Source: Actinacidiphila alni
Lineage (GTDB): Bacteria > Actinomycetota > Actinomycetes > Streptomycetales > Streptomycetaceae
Direction of reading: 5' to 3'
NCBI RefSeq assembly: GCF_900112845.1
Contig: NZ_FONG01000034.1
Location: 1 to 60,092, forward strand
Length of the DNA: 60,092 nt
Numbering within the stretch: position 1 is the first letter of the stretch; every line of letters begins with the position of its first letter. The notes beneath the pieces are model-generated. The model saw only the letters and a program-made list of their open reading frames with translations. It did not search any database and was not told where the DNA came from. Both the position numbers and the translations under genes were made by a program. Shown in pieces: positions 15,732-24,054 of the stretch.

Positions 15732-16520
15732 TCAGTTGACGGTGAGGACGGTGCCCGGGATCAGCCGGTCGGGATCGGGGCCGATGACGGCCTTGTTGAG
15801 CCGGTAGAGCTGCTGCCAGCCGCCGGGGGTGGCGTACGAGCGGGCGATGCCGGAGAGCGTCTCGCCGCTCCTGACGGTGTGCACGATGTGGTTGCGGCCG
15901 GTCAGGCCCTGCCGCTTGGCGCAGACCGGCCAGGCGTCCCAGCCCTGCACCTTCAGCACCTCCTCGGCGACCGCGATCTGCTCGGCCGGCTCGGCGAGGT
16001 CGGCGCGCCTGGCGTAGGCGAGGCCGCCGAACTGCTCCCAGGTGGGCTGCCAGAACTGCAGGCCCCCGTAGTAGCCGTTGCCGGTGTTGATGTGCCAATT
16101 GCCGCTGCTCTCGCACATCGCGATCCGGTCCCAGACGGTCGGCGACCCGGCGGCGGCCCGCGCGGCCTGGAAGGCGACGGCCTCCTGGACCGGCTCCCGG
16201 ACCGGCTGCAAGGGCCGCTGCGGCTGCACGCCTTCCGCGGGCCACGCCTGCCGTACGGGTGCGGTTCGCGGTACGCGTGCGGACTGCGGTACGCGTACGG
16301 CTCGCGGTACGGCCGGTGGCGCCGCTGCCAGGGGCGCCGCGGCCAGCGGTCCGGCGGCGGTCCCGCCGTCCGTGGCCGACGCGGTGGGCGCGACGGCGGC
16401 CGGGAGCAGGACGGCCGCGCCGAGCGCGGCCAGGGTGGCGGCGGCGCGGGCGACGGCCACCGCGACCCGCACCGAGGCGCGGGTGGAGACGATATGACGA
16501 TACGACGACTGATCGCTCAT
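15732..16520 (-). CDS. Resuscitation-promoting-factor-like transglycosylase with LysM domain
   Basis: A 262-residue secreted protein. Residues 1-50 are a twin-part signal with hydrophobic core ending ASATDGG. Residues about 50-125 are a Pro/Ala linker. The Rpf domain at about 127-205 contains VWDRIAMCESSGNWHINTGN and YYGGLQF; E137 is the expected catalytic Glu of the lysozyme-like fold, and C136/C200 the usual disulfide. A LysM domain fills residues 213-262 (VHTVRSGETLSGIARSY to PGTVLTVN) and binds peptidoglycan. Rpfs cleave cell-wall glycan and promote spore germination in Streptomyces. It lies downstream of a paralogue, separated by a strong hairpin. Confidence 0.92.
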   Translation of the reverse strand: MSDQSSYRHIVSTRASVRVAVAVARAAATLAALGAAVLLPAAVAPTASATDGGTAAGPLAAAPLAAAPPAVPRAVRVPQSARVPRTAPVRQAWPAEGVQPQRPLQPVREPVQEAVAFQAARAAAGSPTVWDRIAMCESSGNWHINTGNGYYGGLQFWQPTWEQFGGLAYARRADLAEPAEQIAVAEEVLKVQGWDAWPVCAKRQGLTGRNHIVHTVRSGETLSGIARSYATPGGWQQLYRLNKAVIGPDPDRLIPGTVLTVN

Positions 16521-16578
16521 CGGCCCACGCTAAGCACACCCGAGCGCCGGATCGGGCGCACGCCGCTCCGAACGGCCC

Positions 16579-16615
16579 GTGCCCCACCCGGGTGGACCAC
16601 ACCCGGGCGGGGCAC
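16579..16615 (-). terminator. Strong 16-bp hairpin between the two Rpf genes
   Basis: Arms 16579-16594 (GTGCCCCACCCGGGTG) and 16600-16615 pair at 15 of 16 positions around a 5-base loop. It is 75 bases past the stop of the upstream Rpf gene on the minus strand. No T-run follows. The duplicated CTCAGGG motifs at about 16616-16655 lie between the stop and the hairpin. Confidence 0.7.
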
Positions 16616-16690
16616 AGGACTCAGGGCTCAGGGCCACAGGGCTCAGGACTCAGGCCGGCGCGGCCGTACGTCCGCCGCGGTGACGGCTCG

Positions 16691-17371
16691 TCACCAGTTC
16701 GGCCACCAGGCCGGGACGACCGGGCCGGGCACGGCCGGGGCGGACGACCGCTCCTCGGGGCCGCGCAGGACGGAGACCAGGGCGGCGCGGGTGGCGTTGC
16801 GGTCGGCGCGGTCCGCGGAGGTCCGGCCCGTGCCGTCGGCGGGCGTGGCCCGCTCGTAGCGCGGCATCGTGCGCCGTACGACCTTCTTCTCGGCGGTCTC
16901 GGTGCGCTGCTTCGGCGCGGTCGTCGCCGTGGTCGACTTCGCGGCCGGCTTGCCGGTGGACTTCCCGGTGGACTTCCCGGCCGGCTTCGAGGGCTTCGGC
17001 GCGTCCGCGGAGGGGGCGCTGCCGGTGGCGCCGGCGCGGCCCGAGCAGACCGGCCAGGCGCCCCAGCCGCTGGCGCGCTGCACCTTTGTCGCTATGGCGA
17101 TCTGCTGCTCGCGGCTGGCCCTGTCGGCGGTGGACGCGTACGCCCCGCCGCCGTAGGCCCGCCACGTGGAGGCGGAGAACTGCAGGCCGCCGTAGTAGCC
17201 GTTGCCGGTGTTGATGTGCCAGTTCCCGCCGCTCTCGCACTGCGCGATGCGGTCCCACACTCCGCTGTCGGCGGCGGCTGCCTTGCCGCCGGCGGCCACG
17301 ACGGCCAGCGGTGCCAGTGCGGCGACGCCGGTCACGAGCGCGGTATGCCGGAACTTGCAGTTCACGACCAT
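16691..17371 (-). CDS. Resuscitation-promoting-factor-like transglycosylase, Lys/Ser-rich tail
   Basis: A 226-residue secreted protein. The signal peptide covers residues 1-34 (HTALVTGVAALAPLAVVAAGGKAAAA). The Rpf domain (35 to about 112) contains SGVWDRIAQCESGGNWHINTGN with E46 as catalytic Glu and C45 plus a Cys near residue 108 as the disulfide. Beyond it is a disordered basic tail with KSTGKSTGKPAAKST and ending WWPNW; no LysM is present. ATG 17371 is preceded by GGAGAGGG. Its active-site segment is almost identical to that of the downstream paralogue, suggesting duplication. A stable hairpin lies in its leader. Confidence 0.9.
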   Translation of the reverse strand: MVVNCKFRHTALVTGVAALAPLAVVAAGGKAAAADSGVWDRIAQCESGGNWHINTGNGYYGGLQFSASTWRAYGGGAYASTADRASREQQIAIATKVQRASGWGAWPVCSGRAGATGSAPSADAPKPSKPAGKSTGKSTGKPAAKSTTATTAPKQRTETAEKKVVRRTMPRYERATPADGTGRTSADRADRNATRAALVSVLRGPEERSSAPAVPGPVVPAWWPNW

Positions 17372-17427
17372 GGATTCCCTCTCCACGGACCCGGGTGTCC
17401 CCCTGCTACTGCCTTCTTGCGTCGAGA

Positions 17428-17460
17428 ACGGGCGCCGCTCCCCCACGGATCGGCGCCCGT
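17428..17460 (-). promoter_or_regulatory. 10-bp perfect hairpin in the Rpf leader
   Basis: Arms 17428-17437 (ACGGGCGCCG) and 17451-17460 are exact inverse complements with a 13-base loop, 56 bases ahead of the Rpf ATG. Some Streptomyces rpf genes carry a ydaO-type c-di-AMP riboswitch in this region; the conserved ydaO sequence blocks are not visible here. The hairpin could be an attenuator, an RNA-stability element or an operator. Confidence 0.45.
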
Positions 17461-17857
17461 CCGAACCCGGGCGGTGCGATTTGCACACGGCGGGCGAATC
17501 TAGACAGTCGGCGCCCCGCGGACCAAACAATTCCGGTGCGCCGCAGGCCAGTTGAGGGTTACCGGCGGTAAGAAGACGGTGTTTACGGGTGATTGACGCG
17601 CACGTATCGTGCTAAATGCCGATCTTCGCGGCATGGGTCGTGAGGAGCCTCACACGTCCAACACACGCCGTCCACACGGTTGTTCGACGCAGGGTGAGCG
17701 AATCGCCGGGAATCTCACCCACCGCGACCGGGAGCGGAATACATCCCGTCGCAAAGCGTGACTCCCACCACAGATCGTCCGTTGTCACTATGCGCCGGGG
17801 CAGGTCCGGCGTTCCGGCCGGATTCGTGGCCGCACACCGCACTTCAAGGAGACTCCC
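17461..17857. other. Gene-free divergent region between Rpf and the next plus-strand gene
   Basis: No coding frame supported. On the minus strand TAGATT (complement of about 17498-17503) is a -10-like box for the Rpf transcript, with TTGTTT further upstream at a poor spacing of about 22. On the plus strand AAGGAGA (17845-17851) is the ribosome site of the gene starting at 17858. Confidence 0.35.
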
Positions 17858-18667
17858 GTGCCGCCCATGCTCGATGTGAGTGACGAGGTACGAGCCGAGA
17901 TCGGCGAGGAGGAGACCCAGCGTCTCCTCAACGGCGCCAACGCTCCGGGCACGTACGACTGCACGTCCTGCCGCACCCCCGGGGACACCGGGCAGGAGCG
18001 GACCAGCACCGTGCTCTTCGTGGGCGACGAGACGGCCGTACTCGCCTTCGCGCACGCCGCCTGCATCCCCTCGCAGGTCGTACCGGTCACCGAGGAGCAG
18101 TTGCAGGGCGCGGTCCGCAGCATCGGTGGCCCCGACGCGGGCGCGGCGGCAGGCGCCGCGGGACCGGGCGCGGCGCCCGTCGCGGAGCCGCCCCGGCAGG
18201 CCGTGCTCGGCATCACCTGCGGTCTGATCATCGTCGAGGAGACGCTGCGCCCGGCGCTGGTGATCGAGCCGACAGGACCGGTCGCGCGGGTCGGCGCCAC
18301 CGGCGCGGGCGACGACTTCCTGCCGCTGCTGATCGAGCAGGGCTTCATGCCGCAGCTCGACCTGGAGGTGCCGCCGTCGCCGCTGGCTGGCTGGTCGGTG
18401 CTGCTGGCGACCGGACGGCTGCACGCGGTGCTCCAGCCCGGCGTGGGCGGCACCCCGGGCACCGCCTGGTGGCAGGCGCACCAGCCGCTCCAGGTCAGCG
18501 ACGGCTGGCGGAGCGCGGTCAACCGCAGCAATGAGGTGTACGTCTACGCCGCGCCGGCCGGTTCCATCGGCCGCCAGCCGCGCGAGGACCTGATGCGGGA
18601 CGCGCTCGCGCGGGCCTGCGCGCGCGGCCTGCTGGTGGGCGCGACGATGCCGCTGTCCGGGACCTGA
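17858..18667 (+). CDS. Conserved hypothetical protein
   Basis: A 269-residue soluble protein without recognised domain. Visible features: MLDVSDEVRAEIGEEETQRLL at the start, a CxxC pair in YDCTSCRTPGD (residues about 32-37), then TVLFVGDETAVLAFAHAAC, an Ala/Gly linker near residues 95-110, and a C-terminal part with ITCGLIIVEETLRPALVIEP and NRSNEVYVYAAP. The CxxC plus a later Cys/His could bind metal, but this is a guess. GTG 17858 has AAGGAGA seven bases upstream. Followed by a perfect 15-bp hairpin, so monocistronic. Confidence 0.7.
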   Translation: MPPMLDVSDEVRAEIGEEETQRLLNGANAPGTYDCTSCRTPGDTGQERTSTVLFVGDETAVLAFAHAACIPSQVVPVTEEQLQGAVRSIGGPDAGAAAGAAGPGAAPVAEPPRQAVLGITCGLIIVEETLRPALVIEPTGPVARVGATGAGDDFLPLLIEQGFMPQLDLEVPPSPLAGWSVLLATGRLHAVLQPGVGGTPGTAWWQAHQPLQVSDGWRSAVNRSNEVYVYAAPAGSIGRQPREDLMRDALARACARGLLVGATMPLSGT

Positions 18668-18683
18668 CCCGACATCCCGTACG

Positions 18684-18720
18684 GCAGGGGCGCGCACGGC
18701 ATCTTCGTGCGCGCCCCTGC
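18684..18720 (+). terminator. Perfect 15-bp terminator hairpin
   Basis: Arms 18684-18698 (GCAGGGGCGCGCACG) and 18706-18720 are exact inverse complements with a 7-base loop, starting 17 bases after the preceding stop. No T-run, as usual in this genus. Confidence 0.75.
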
Positions 18721-18764
18721 GGTGCGCCGCCTCCCCGCCGTCCCGCGGGAAACCGCGGACCGGC

Positions 18765-18803
18765 CAGGGCTTCGCAGGTCAAGGACAGGGCTTCGCAGGT
18801 CAA
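18765..18803. repeat. 18-bp direct repeat, period 21
   Basis: CAGGGCTTCGCAGGTCAA occurs at 18765-18782 and again exactly at 18786-18803, separated by GGA. It lies 60 bases ahead of the small gene at 18864 and could be a repeated operator or a slippage duplication. Confidence 0.75.
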
Positions 18804-18863
18804 AGATCTGCAATTCGGCCGACCGGCCCGCATCCCGGACAACACCGGCTCGTTGGCACATAC

Positions 18864-19175
18864 GTGCACACCTCTGACACCCCCTCCCGGTCCCCCTTCC
18901 AGCGCTACATCCCTCCCATGCGCAGCGCGCAGGACACGGCCGGGGAGGACGGTGTCACCGATACGCCGATCTACGACGCGCTCTACTCGGAGTACCGCAG
19001 GCTCTTCCGTACGCTGCCGGGCGACCGTACGGGCGAGGAGGCACTGAAGTTCAGCGGCTTCTCCTTCTGGTCGGCCGACCGGCCGGCGCACGCACCCGGC
19101 AGGCACCGCGGCAACGGCAACGGCCCGGCGGCGCTGCCACCGGGCCGTACCGACAACCGGATGCCGGGGCTCTAG
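18864..19175 (+). CDS. Small conserved hypothetical protein
   Basis: A 103-residue protein. Its recognisable core is TDTPIYDALYSEYRRLFRTLPGDRTGEE followed by LKFSGFSFW, a short segment I associate with a widespread Streptomyces hypothetical family. The last 35 residues are Gly/Asn/Pro-rich. GTG 18864 gives the full frame; ATG 18918 (MRSAQDTAGED) would start closer to the core. No function known. It converges with der, 24 bases apart. Confidence 0.6.
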   Translation: MHTSDTPSRSPFQRYIPPMRSAQDTAGEDGVTDTPIYDALYSEYRRLFRTLPGDRTGEEALKFSGFSFWSADRPAHAPGRHRGNGNGPAALPPGRTDNRMPGL

Positions 19176-19199
19176 CCCCGGGACTGTCCCGGCGGCCCG

Positions 19200-20666
19200 C
19201 TACTTCTTGCGGCCGCGCTTCTCGCGGACCCGCACCGACACCTGGATCGGCGTACCGGCGAAGCCGAACTCCTCGCGCAGCCGGCGCTCGATGAAGCGCC
19301 GGTAGCCCGCCTCCAGGAAGCCGGACGCGAACAGCACGAAGCGCGGCGGCTTGGTGCCCGCCTGCGTCCCGAACAGGATGCGCGGCTGCTTGCCGCCTCG
19401 GATCGGGTGCGGGTGGGCGGCGACCAGTTCGCCGAGGAAGGCGTTCAGTCGGCCGGTCGGGATCCGGGTCTCCCAGCCCGCCAGGGCCGTCTCGATCGCC
19501 GGGACCAGCTTCTCCATGTGCCGGCCGGTGCGCGCCGAGACGTTCACCCGCGGCGCCCATTGCACCTGGACGAGGTCCTTCTCGATCTCGCGCTCCAGGT
19601 AGTAGCGCCGCTCCTCGTCCAGCAGGTCCCACTTGTTGTACGCGATGACGACCGCGCGGCCCGCCTCGACGGCCATCGTGATGATCCGGGTGTCCTGCTC
19701 GGCCAGCGTCTCGCTGGCGTCCACCAGGATGACCGCGACCTCGGCCTTCTCCAGCGCCGCCGCCGTCCGCAGCGAGGCGTAGTAGTCCGCGCCCTCGGTG
19801 AGGTGGACGCGGCGGCGGATTCCCGCGGTGTCGATGAACTTCCAGGTGATGCCGCCGAGCGTGATCAGCTCGTCGACCGGGTCGCGGGTGGTGCCCGCGA
19901 TCTCGTTGACGACCACCCGGTCCTCGTTGGCCACCTTGTTCAGCAGCGACGACTTGCCGACGTTGGGGCGGCCGATCAGCGCGATCCTGCGCGGGCCGCC
20001 GATGACGTCGCCGAAGGTCATCTCGGGTGCCTCGGGCAGCACGGCGATGATCTCGTCCAGCAGGTCGCCGGTGCCGCGGCCGTGCAGCGAGGAGACCGGG
20101 AAGGGCTCGCCGAGGCCGAGATTCCACAGCGCGGCGGCGTCCGCCTCGCCGGACGGGCCGTCCACCTTGTTGGCCGCGAGCACGACCGGCTTGCCCGCGC
20201 GGCGCAGCAGCCGTACGACCGCCTCGTCGGTGTCCGTGGCGCCGACGGTGGAGTCCACGACGAAGACCACGGCGTCCGCGGCCTCGATGGCGAACTCGGC
20301 CTGCGCGGCCACGGAGGCGTCGATGCCGAGGACGTCCTGCTCCCAGCCGCCGGTGTCGACGATCTTGAAGCGGCGGCCGTTCCAGTTCGCCTCGTACGTG
20401 ACGCGGTCGCGCGTGACGCCCGGCCGGTCCTCGACGACGGCCTCGCGGCGGCCGATGATCCGGTTGACCAGGGTCGACTTGCCGACGTTGGGACGGCCCA
20501 CCACGGCCAGCACCGGCAGCGGGCCGTGCCCGGCCTCGGCCAGGTCGTCGGCCACCTCTTCGAGGTCGAAGCCCTCCTCGGCGGCGAGCTCCATGAACTC
20601 GGCGTACTCGGCGTCACCGAGCGCGCCGGTCCCGCCGTGCTCGGTGTGCTCGTCTGCGTGGTCCAT
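19200..20666 (-). CDS. der: Ribosome-assembly GTPase Der (EngA)
   Basis: A 488-residue double-GTPase. The first G domain has GRPNVGKS at residues 57-64, DRPGVTRD, DTGGW and NKVDG. The second repeats GRPNVGKS, AGTTRDPVDE, DTAGIRRR and NKWD. The C-terminal KH-like domain starts near GRLNAFLGELVAAHPHPIRGGKQPRILFGTQ and ends REKRGRKK. The acidic N-terminal extension (1-50) is usual in actinobacteria. Der binds the 50S precursor and is essential for its maturation. ATG 20666 follows GGAGAG by eight bases. Last gene of the tyrA-cmk-acyltransferase-der run. Confidence 0.97.
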   Translation of the reverse strand: MDHADEHTEHGGTGALGDAEYAEFMELAAEEGFDLEEVADDLAEAGHGPLPVLAVVGRPNVGKSTLVNRIIGRREAVVEDRPGVTRDRVTYEANWNGRRFKIVDTGGWEQDVLGIDASVAAQAEFAIEAADAVVFVVDSTVGATDTDEAVVRLLRRAGKPVVLAANKVDGPSGEADAAALWNLGLGEPFPVSSLHGRGTGDLLDEIIAVLPEAPEMTFGDVIGGPRRIALIGRPNVGKSSLLNKVANEDRVVVNEIAGTTRDPVDELITLGGITWKFIDTAGIRRRVHLTEGADYYASLRTAAALEKAEVAVILVDASETLAEQDTRIITMAVEAGRAVVIAYNKWDLLDEERRYYLEREIEKDLVQVQWAPRVNVSARTGRHMEKLVPAIETALAGWETRIPTGRLNAFLGELVAAHPHPIRGGKQPRILFGTQAGTKPPRFVLFASGFLEAGYRRFIERRLREEFGFAGTPIQVSVRVREKRGRKK

Positions 20667-20752
20667 GGGGTCTCTCCGTCGATCAACAGTGGTGGCTGCG
20701 GTCACCAGTGTGGTGCAGCCTGCGTGGTTCGGCCTGCGCGAATCCCCGCGCT

Positions 20753-20829
20753 TGCGTGTGTGTCCCGTGCGTGTCCGTGCGTGTCCGTACGTACGTGTCG
20801 GTGCGTTGCGTTTCCGTGCGTACGTGTCC
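20753..20829. repeat. Simple-sequence repeat of CGTGCGTGTC-like units
   Basis: About 77 bases of alternating CGTGCGTGTC, CGTACGTACGTGTC and similar units fill the gap between the acyltransferase stop and der. Purine-pyrimidine alternation is nearly complete, so the stretch could adopt Z-DNA and is likely to vary in length between strains. Confidence 0.7.
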
Positions 20830-21486
20830 TCAGCGGCCGGTGGTCTGCTTGGCGTACTTCAGGTGGGCGGTGAGCCGCTCCTGGATGCGGAGCGTCGCGG
20901 CGTCCATCGCGCTGCGGGTCCGCCGCCCGCTGCCGTCGCCCGCGTCGAAGGGCTCGCCGAAGACGACGTCGATCCGCGAGCGCAGCGGCGGCAGTCCGCG
21001 GATCGCCCGGCCCTTGACGGTGCTGCCGAGGACGGCGACCGGCACGACGGGCGCGCCGGAGCGCACCGCGAAGTACGCCAGGCCGGACCGGAGCTGGGCG
21101 AAGTCGCCGTCGCCCCGGGTGCCCTCGGGAAATATGCCGAGCACACCGCCGCGCTCCAGGACGCCGAGCGCCGCGGTGATCGCCGTACGGTCGGCGCTCT
21201 CGCGGTCGACCGCCACCTGCCCGATGGAGCGCAGGAACGGGTCGAGCGGTCCGACGAAGGCTTCCTTCTTCACCAGGAAGTGCAGCGGGCGCGGCGAGAT
21301 GCCGATCAGCATCGGGCCGTCGATGTTGTGCGAGTGGTTGCCCGCGAGGATGACCGGGCCCTGCGCCGGGATCCGCCAGGCGCCGAGCACCCGGGGCCGC
21401 CACAGGCCGTTCATGAGGACGATGCCGATCCGGCGTCCGACGGCCGCTCCGCGCGGGCCGGGCACCGTGCCGTGCTGTGCGGTCAC
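20830..21486 (-). CDS. 1-acyl-sn-glycerol-3-phosphate acyltransferase family (PlsC-like)
   Basis: A 218-residue acyltransferase. The block I motif is GNHSHNIDGPML (NHx4D) at about residue 58 and block III is IFPEGTRGDGDF; the segment PVVPVAVLG between strands is also typical. These enzymes transfer acyl groups from CoA/ACP to lysophosphatidic acid at the membrane face. GTG 21486 overlaps the cmk stop as GTGA, so translation is coupled. An N-terminal amphipathic/hydrophobic stretch (GIVLMNGLWRPRVLG) may anchor it. Small PlsC-like genes next to cmk are common in actinobacteria. Confidence 0.88.
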   Translation of the reverse strand: MTAQHGTVPGPRGAAVGRRIGIVLMNGLWRPRVLGAWRIPAQGPVILAGNHSHNIDGPMLIGISPRPLHFLVKKEAFVGPLDPFLRSIGQVAVDRESADRTAITAALGVLERGGVLGIFPEGTRGDGDFAQLRSGLAYFAVRSGAPVVPVAVLGSTVKGRAIRGLPPLRSRIDVVFGEPFDAGDGSGRRTRSAMDAATLRIQERLTAHLKYAKQTTGR

Positions 21487-22160
21487 CTGGTCGCCCGCTT
21501 CTCCTCGACCAGGGTGACGATGCACTCGATGACCTGGTCGAGGGTGAGGTCGGTGGTGTCGACCTCGACCGCGTCCGCGGCCTTGGCCAGGGGCGAGGTC
21601 TTGCGGCCGGAGTCGGCGGCGTCCCGCTTGATCAGCGCGGCCCGCGTGTCCGCGACGCTCTGCGCGCCGTTCAGCTCGCCGCTGCGGCGGGCGGCGCGGG
21701 CCTCGGCGGACGCGGTGAGGAAGATCTTGACGGTGGCGTTCGGGAAGACCGTGGTGCCGATGTCCCGGCCCTCGACGACGATGCCCGCGGGCGAGGTGTC
21801 GGCGGCGGCCCGCTGCAGCTCGACCATCCTGGCCCGCACCTCGGGGACCGCGCTGACGGCGCTGACCGCGGCGGTGACCTCCTGGGTGCGGATCGGGCCC
21901 GAGGCGTCGGTGCCGTCCACGGTGATGCCGGGGGCCGCCGGGTCGTGGCCCGCGACGATGACGGGCTTGCCCGCGGCGTCGGCGACGGCCACCGGGTCGT
22001 TGACGTCGATGCCGTTGGAGAGCATCCACCAGGTGATGGCGCGGTACTGCGCGCCGGTGTCGAGGTAGTTCAGCCCCAGCTTCGCCGCGACCGCCCGGGA
22101 CGTGCTGGACTTGCCGGTACCGGAAGGGCCGTCGATGGCGACGATCACCGGATTTTCCAC
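21483..22160 (-). CDS. cmk: Cytidylate kinase
   Basis: A 225-residue CMP/dCMP kinase. P-loop IDGPSGTGKSSTSRAVA is near residue 10, LNYLDTGAQYRAITWW is the CMP-binding start, VVEGRDIGTTVFPNATVKIFLTAS the conserved core, and RDAADSGRKTSPLAKAADA the lid. It phosphorylates CMP and dCMP to feed nucleotide pools. GTG 22160 (VENPVIVAIDG) matches the family start; the longer upstream frame is not conserved in look. Overlaps the acyltransferase by four bases and follows tyrA by 167 bases. Confidence 0.96.
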   Translation of the reverse strand: MENPVIVAIDGPSGTGKSSTSRAVAAKLGLNYLDTGAQYRAITWWMLSNGIDVNDPVAVADAAGKPVIVAGHDPAAPGITVDGTDASGPIRTQEVTAAVSAVSAVPEVRARMVELQRAAADTSPAGIVVEGRDIGTTVFPNATVKIFLTASAEARAARRSGELNGAQSVADTRAALIKRDAADSGRKTSPLAKAADAVEVDTTDLTLDQVIECIVTLVEEKRATR

Positions 22161-22327
22161 AGCGGGGGGCCTTCCTCGTGCACGGAGCCTGGGGGCGGGC
22201 GGCCCGGCCGCGCGGCCGGATGCCATTCCCCCAAGGTTACCGGCCGTCCGGGTGGTGGAGCGCCACGGGATTGCCCGGGCTCCCCGGGCTTGCCCGCGCT
22301 CCGGGGGACGCTCGGCCTCCCGTGCCG

Positions 22328-23413
22328 CTACTGCCGCAGCGACCAGCCGCGCTCGCGCAGCGCCACGGTCAGGGCGGCGACGGCGCGCGGCTCGATCGTG
22401 AGGTGCACCAGGCCGGCCTGCTGGGCGGTGGAGTGTTCGATCCTGACGTCCTCGATGTTGACGCCGGCCGCGCCCGCGTCGGCGAAGAGCCTGGCCAGCT
22501 CGCCCGGCTGGTCACCGATCAGGACGGCGACGGTCTCGTACGCCTTGGGCGCGGTGCCGTGCTTGCCCGGGACCTTGGCGCGGCCCGCGTTGCCGCGGCG
22601 CAGGATGTCCTCGATGCCGGCCGCGCCGCCGCGCCGCTTGTCCTCGTCGGCGGACTGCAGCGCGCGCAGCGCCTGGACCGTCTCGGCCAGGTCGACGGCG
22701 ACGTCGGCGAGCACGTCGGCGACCGGTCCCGGGTTGGCGGCCAGGATGTCCATCCACATGCCGGGCTCGGAGCCGGCGATCCGCGTGACGTCGAGGATGC
22801 CCTGGCCGCACAGCCGTACGGCGGCGTCCTCGGCGTGCTCCAGCCGGGCCGCGACCATGCTGGAGACGAGCTGCGGGGTGTGCGAGACGAGGGCGACGGC
22901 CCGGTCGTGGGCGTCGGCGTCCATCACGACGGGGACGGCCCGGCACAGGGCGACCAGTTCCAGGGCGAGGTTGAGCACCTCGGTGTCGGTGCCTGGGGTC
23001 GGGGTGAGCACCCAGGGGCGGCCCTCGAAGAGGTCGGCGGAGCCGGCCAGCGGTCCGGAGCGCTCGCGGCCCGCCATGGGGTGGGTGCCGATGTACGCGG
23101 TGAGGTCGCGGCCGAGCGCCTCCAGTTCGCGGCGCGGGCCGCCCTTGACGCTGGCCACGTCCAGGTAGCCGCGGCCGAGGCCGCGGTCCATGGCGTCGGC
23201 GAGGCCGGCCGCCACATGGGCGGGCGGTACGGCGACGATCACCAGGTCGACCGGGCCGTCGGGCTCGCCCGCGGTGCCCGCGCCGAGCGAGGCGGCGGTA
23301 CGGGCGGCGTCCGGGTCGTGGTCGGTGAGGCGGACGTCCACGCCGCGCGCGGTGAGCGCGAGGGCGGCGGAGGTGCCCATCAGGCCGGTGCCGATGACCA
23401 GTGCGGTCCTCAC
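22328..23413 (-). CDS. tyrA: Prephenate dehydrogenase with C-terminal ACT domain
   Basis: A 361-residue enzyme. It starts VRTALVIGTGLMGTSAALAL, an NAD(P)-binding GxGxxG fold; SVKGGPRREL, GTHPMAGRERSGP with the conserved substrate His, and VVMDADAHDRAVALVSHTPQLVSSMVA follow. The end AYETVAVLIGDQPGELARLFADAG plus VNIEDVRIEH is an ACT domain, likely for tyrosine feedback. It oxidises prephenate to 4-hydroxyphenylpyruvate in tyrosine synthesis. GTG 23413 was chosen because the Rossmann strand begins at residue 2. First gene of the tyrA-cmk run. Confidence 0.94.
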   Translation of the reverse strand: MRTALVIGTGLMGTSAALALTARGVDVRLTDHDPDAARTAASLGAGTAGEPDGPVDLVIVAVPPAHVAAGLADAMDRGLGRGYLDVASVKGGPRRELEALGRDLTAYIGTHPMAGRERSGPLAGSADLFEGRPWVLTPTPGTDTEVLNLALELVALCRAVPVVMDADAHDRAVALVSHTPQLVSSMVAARLEHAEDAAVRLCGQGILDVTRIAGSEPGMWMDILAANPGPVADVLADVAVDLAETVQALRALQSADEDKRRGGAAGIEDILRRGNAGRAKVPGKHGTAPKAYETVAVLIGDQPGELARLFADAGAAGVNIEDVRIEHSTAQQAGLVHLTIEPRAVAALTVALRERGWSLRQ

Positions 23414-23631
23414 GCGGCGGCTCCCGCGGGCACGGCGGCGCCCTGCCACCGGGGCCGGCCGGCCGCCCGGACCGTTCGTACCGCCACGTCGCTGCTCCCT
23501 CGGCTGATCACGTACCTGCCGACCAGGGTAGTCACCGGCGGCGGGCGGCGAGGCCGCCGCCCGTACTGCGAGACGGCGCCGAGGCGGACACCGCTTGCCG
23601 CGGCCCCACCCGGACCGGGTAGAACTGCCCC

Positions 23632-23994
23632 ATGCTCTTCCACCTGGTGCCGCTGGACGACTGGCTGCGCACGCCCGAGCGCCCGTACGCCCCCGCTTCG
23701 CTCGACGAGGAGGGCTTTGTGCACTGTTCGGCCGACGAGACGGTCGTGCTGGCCGTGGCGGACGCCTTCTACCGCGAGGTGGCGGGGCCGCTGATGGTGC
23801 TGCTGATCGACGAGGCGCTGCTGCGGGCCGAGGTCCGCTGGGAGGCGGCCGAACCGGCCCCGCCGCCGGGGGTAGCCGAAGGGACGTCCTTCCCGCACGT
23901 CTACGGTCCGGTCGAGCGGTCCGCGGTGACCGGCATGCTGGAAGTCGTACGGGATCCGAACGGCCGTCCGCTCGGGCTGACGGCCTGGTCGTAG
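23632..23994 (+). CDS. DUF952 protein (ADP-ribosyltransferase-like fold)
   Basis: A 120-residue protein with all DUF952 landmarks: MLFHLVPLDDW with H4, YAPASLDEEGFVHCSAD with Y19 and H31-C32-S33, and SFPHVYGPVERSAV with H89 and Y91. I recall DUF952 as a member of the ADP-ribosyltransferase structural clan, with the His/Tyr positions occupying the NAD site; no activity has been shown to my knowledge. It is the first of two plus-strand genes, 60 bases before an RlaP-type nucleotidyltransferase and near an ADP-ribosylglycohydrolase, a context that strengthens an ADP-ribose link. It may instead be a housekeeping protein that is neighbour by chance. Confidence 0.85.
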   Translation: MLFHLVPLDDWLRTPERPYAPASLDEEGFVHCSADETVVLAVADAFYREVAGPLMVLLIDEALLRAEVRWEAAEPAPPPGVAEGTSFPHVYGPVERSAVTGMLEVVRDPNGRPLGLTAWS

Positions 23995-24054
23995 CGCCGC
24001 TACGCCCCTGCGGGCCGCACCCGGCCCGGCGGTACCAGGGGCCACGCCGTCACC

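Noticed and set aside
17490..17510. DasR (dre) site suggested by TCTAGA near the Rpf promoter
   Set aside because: Only the TCTAGA core fits; flanking bases do not match the ACTGGTCTAGACCAGT-type arms.
17372..17600. ydaO-type (c-di-AMP) riboswitch in the Rpf leader
   Set aside because: Expected from other Streptomyces rpf genes, but its conserved blocks are not visible on the minus strand; only a plain 10-bp hairpin is present.
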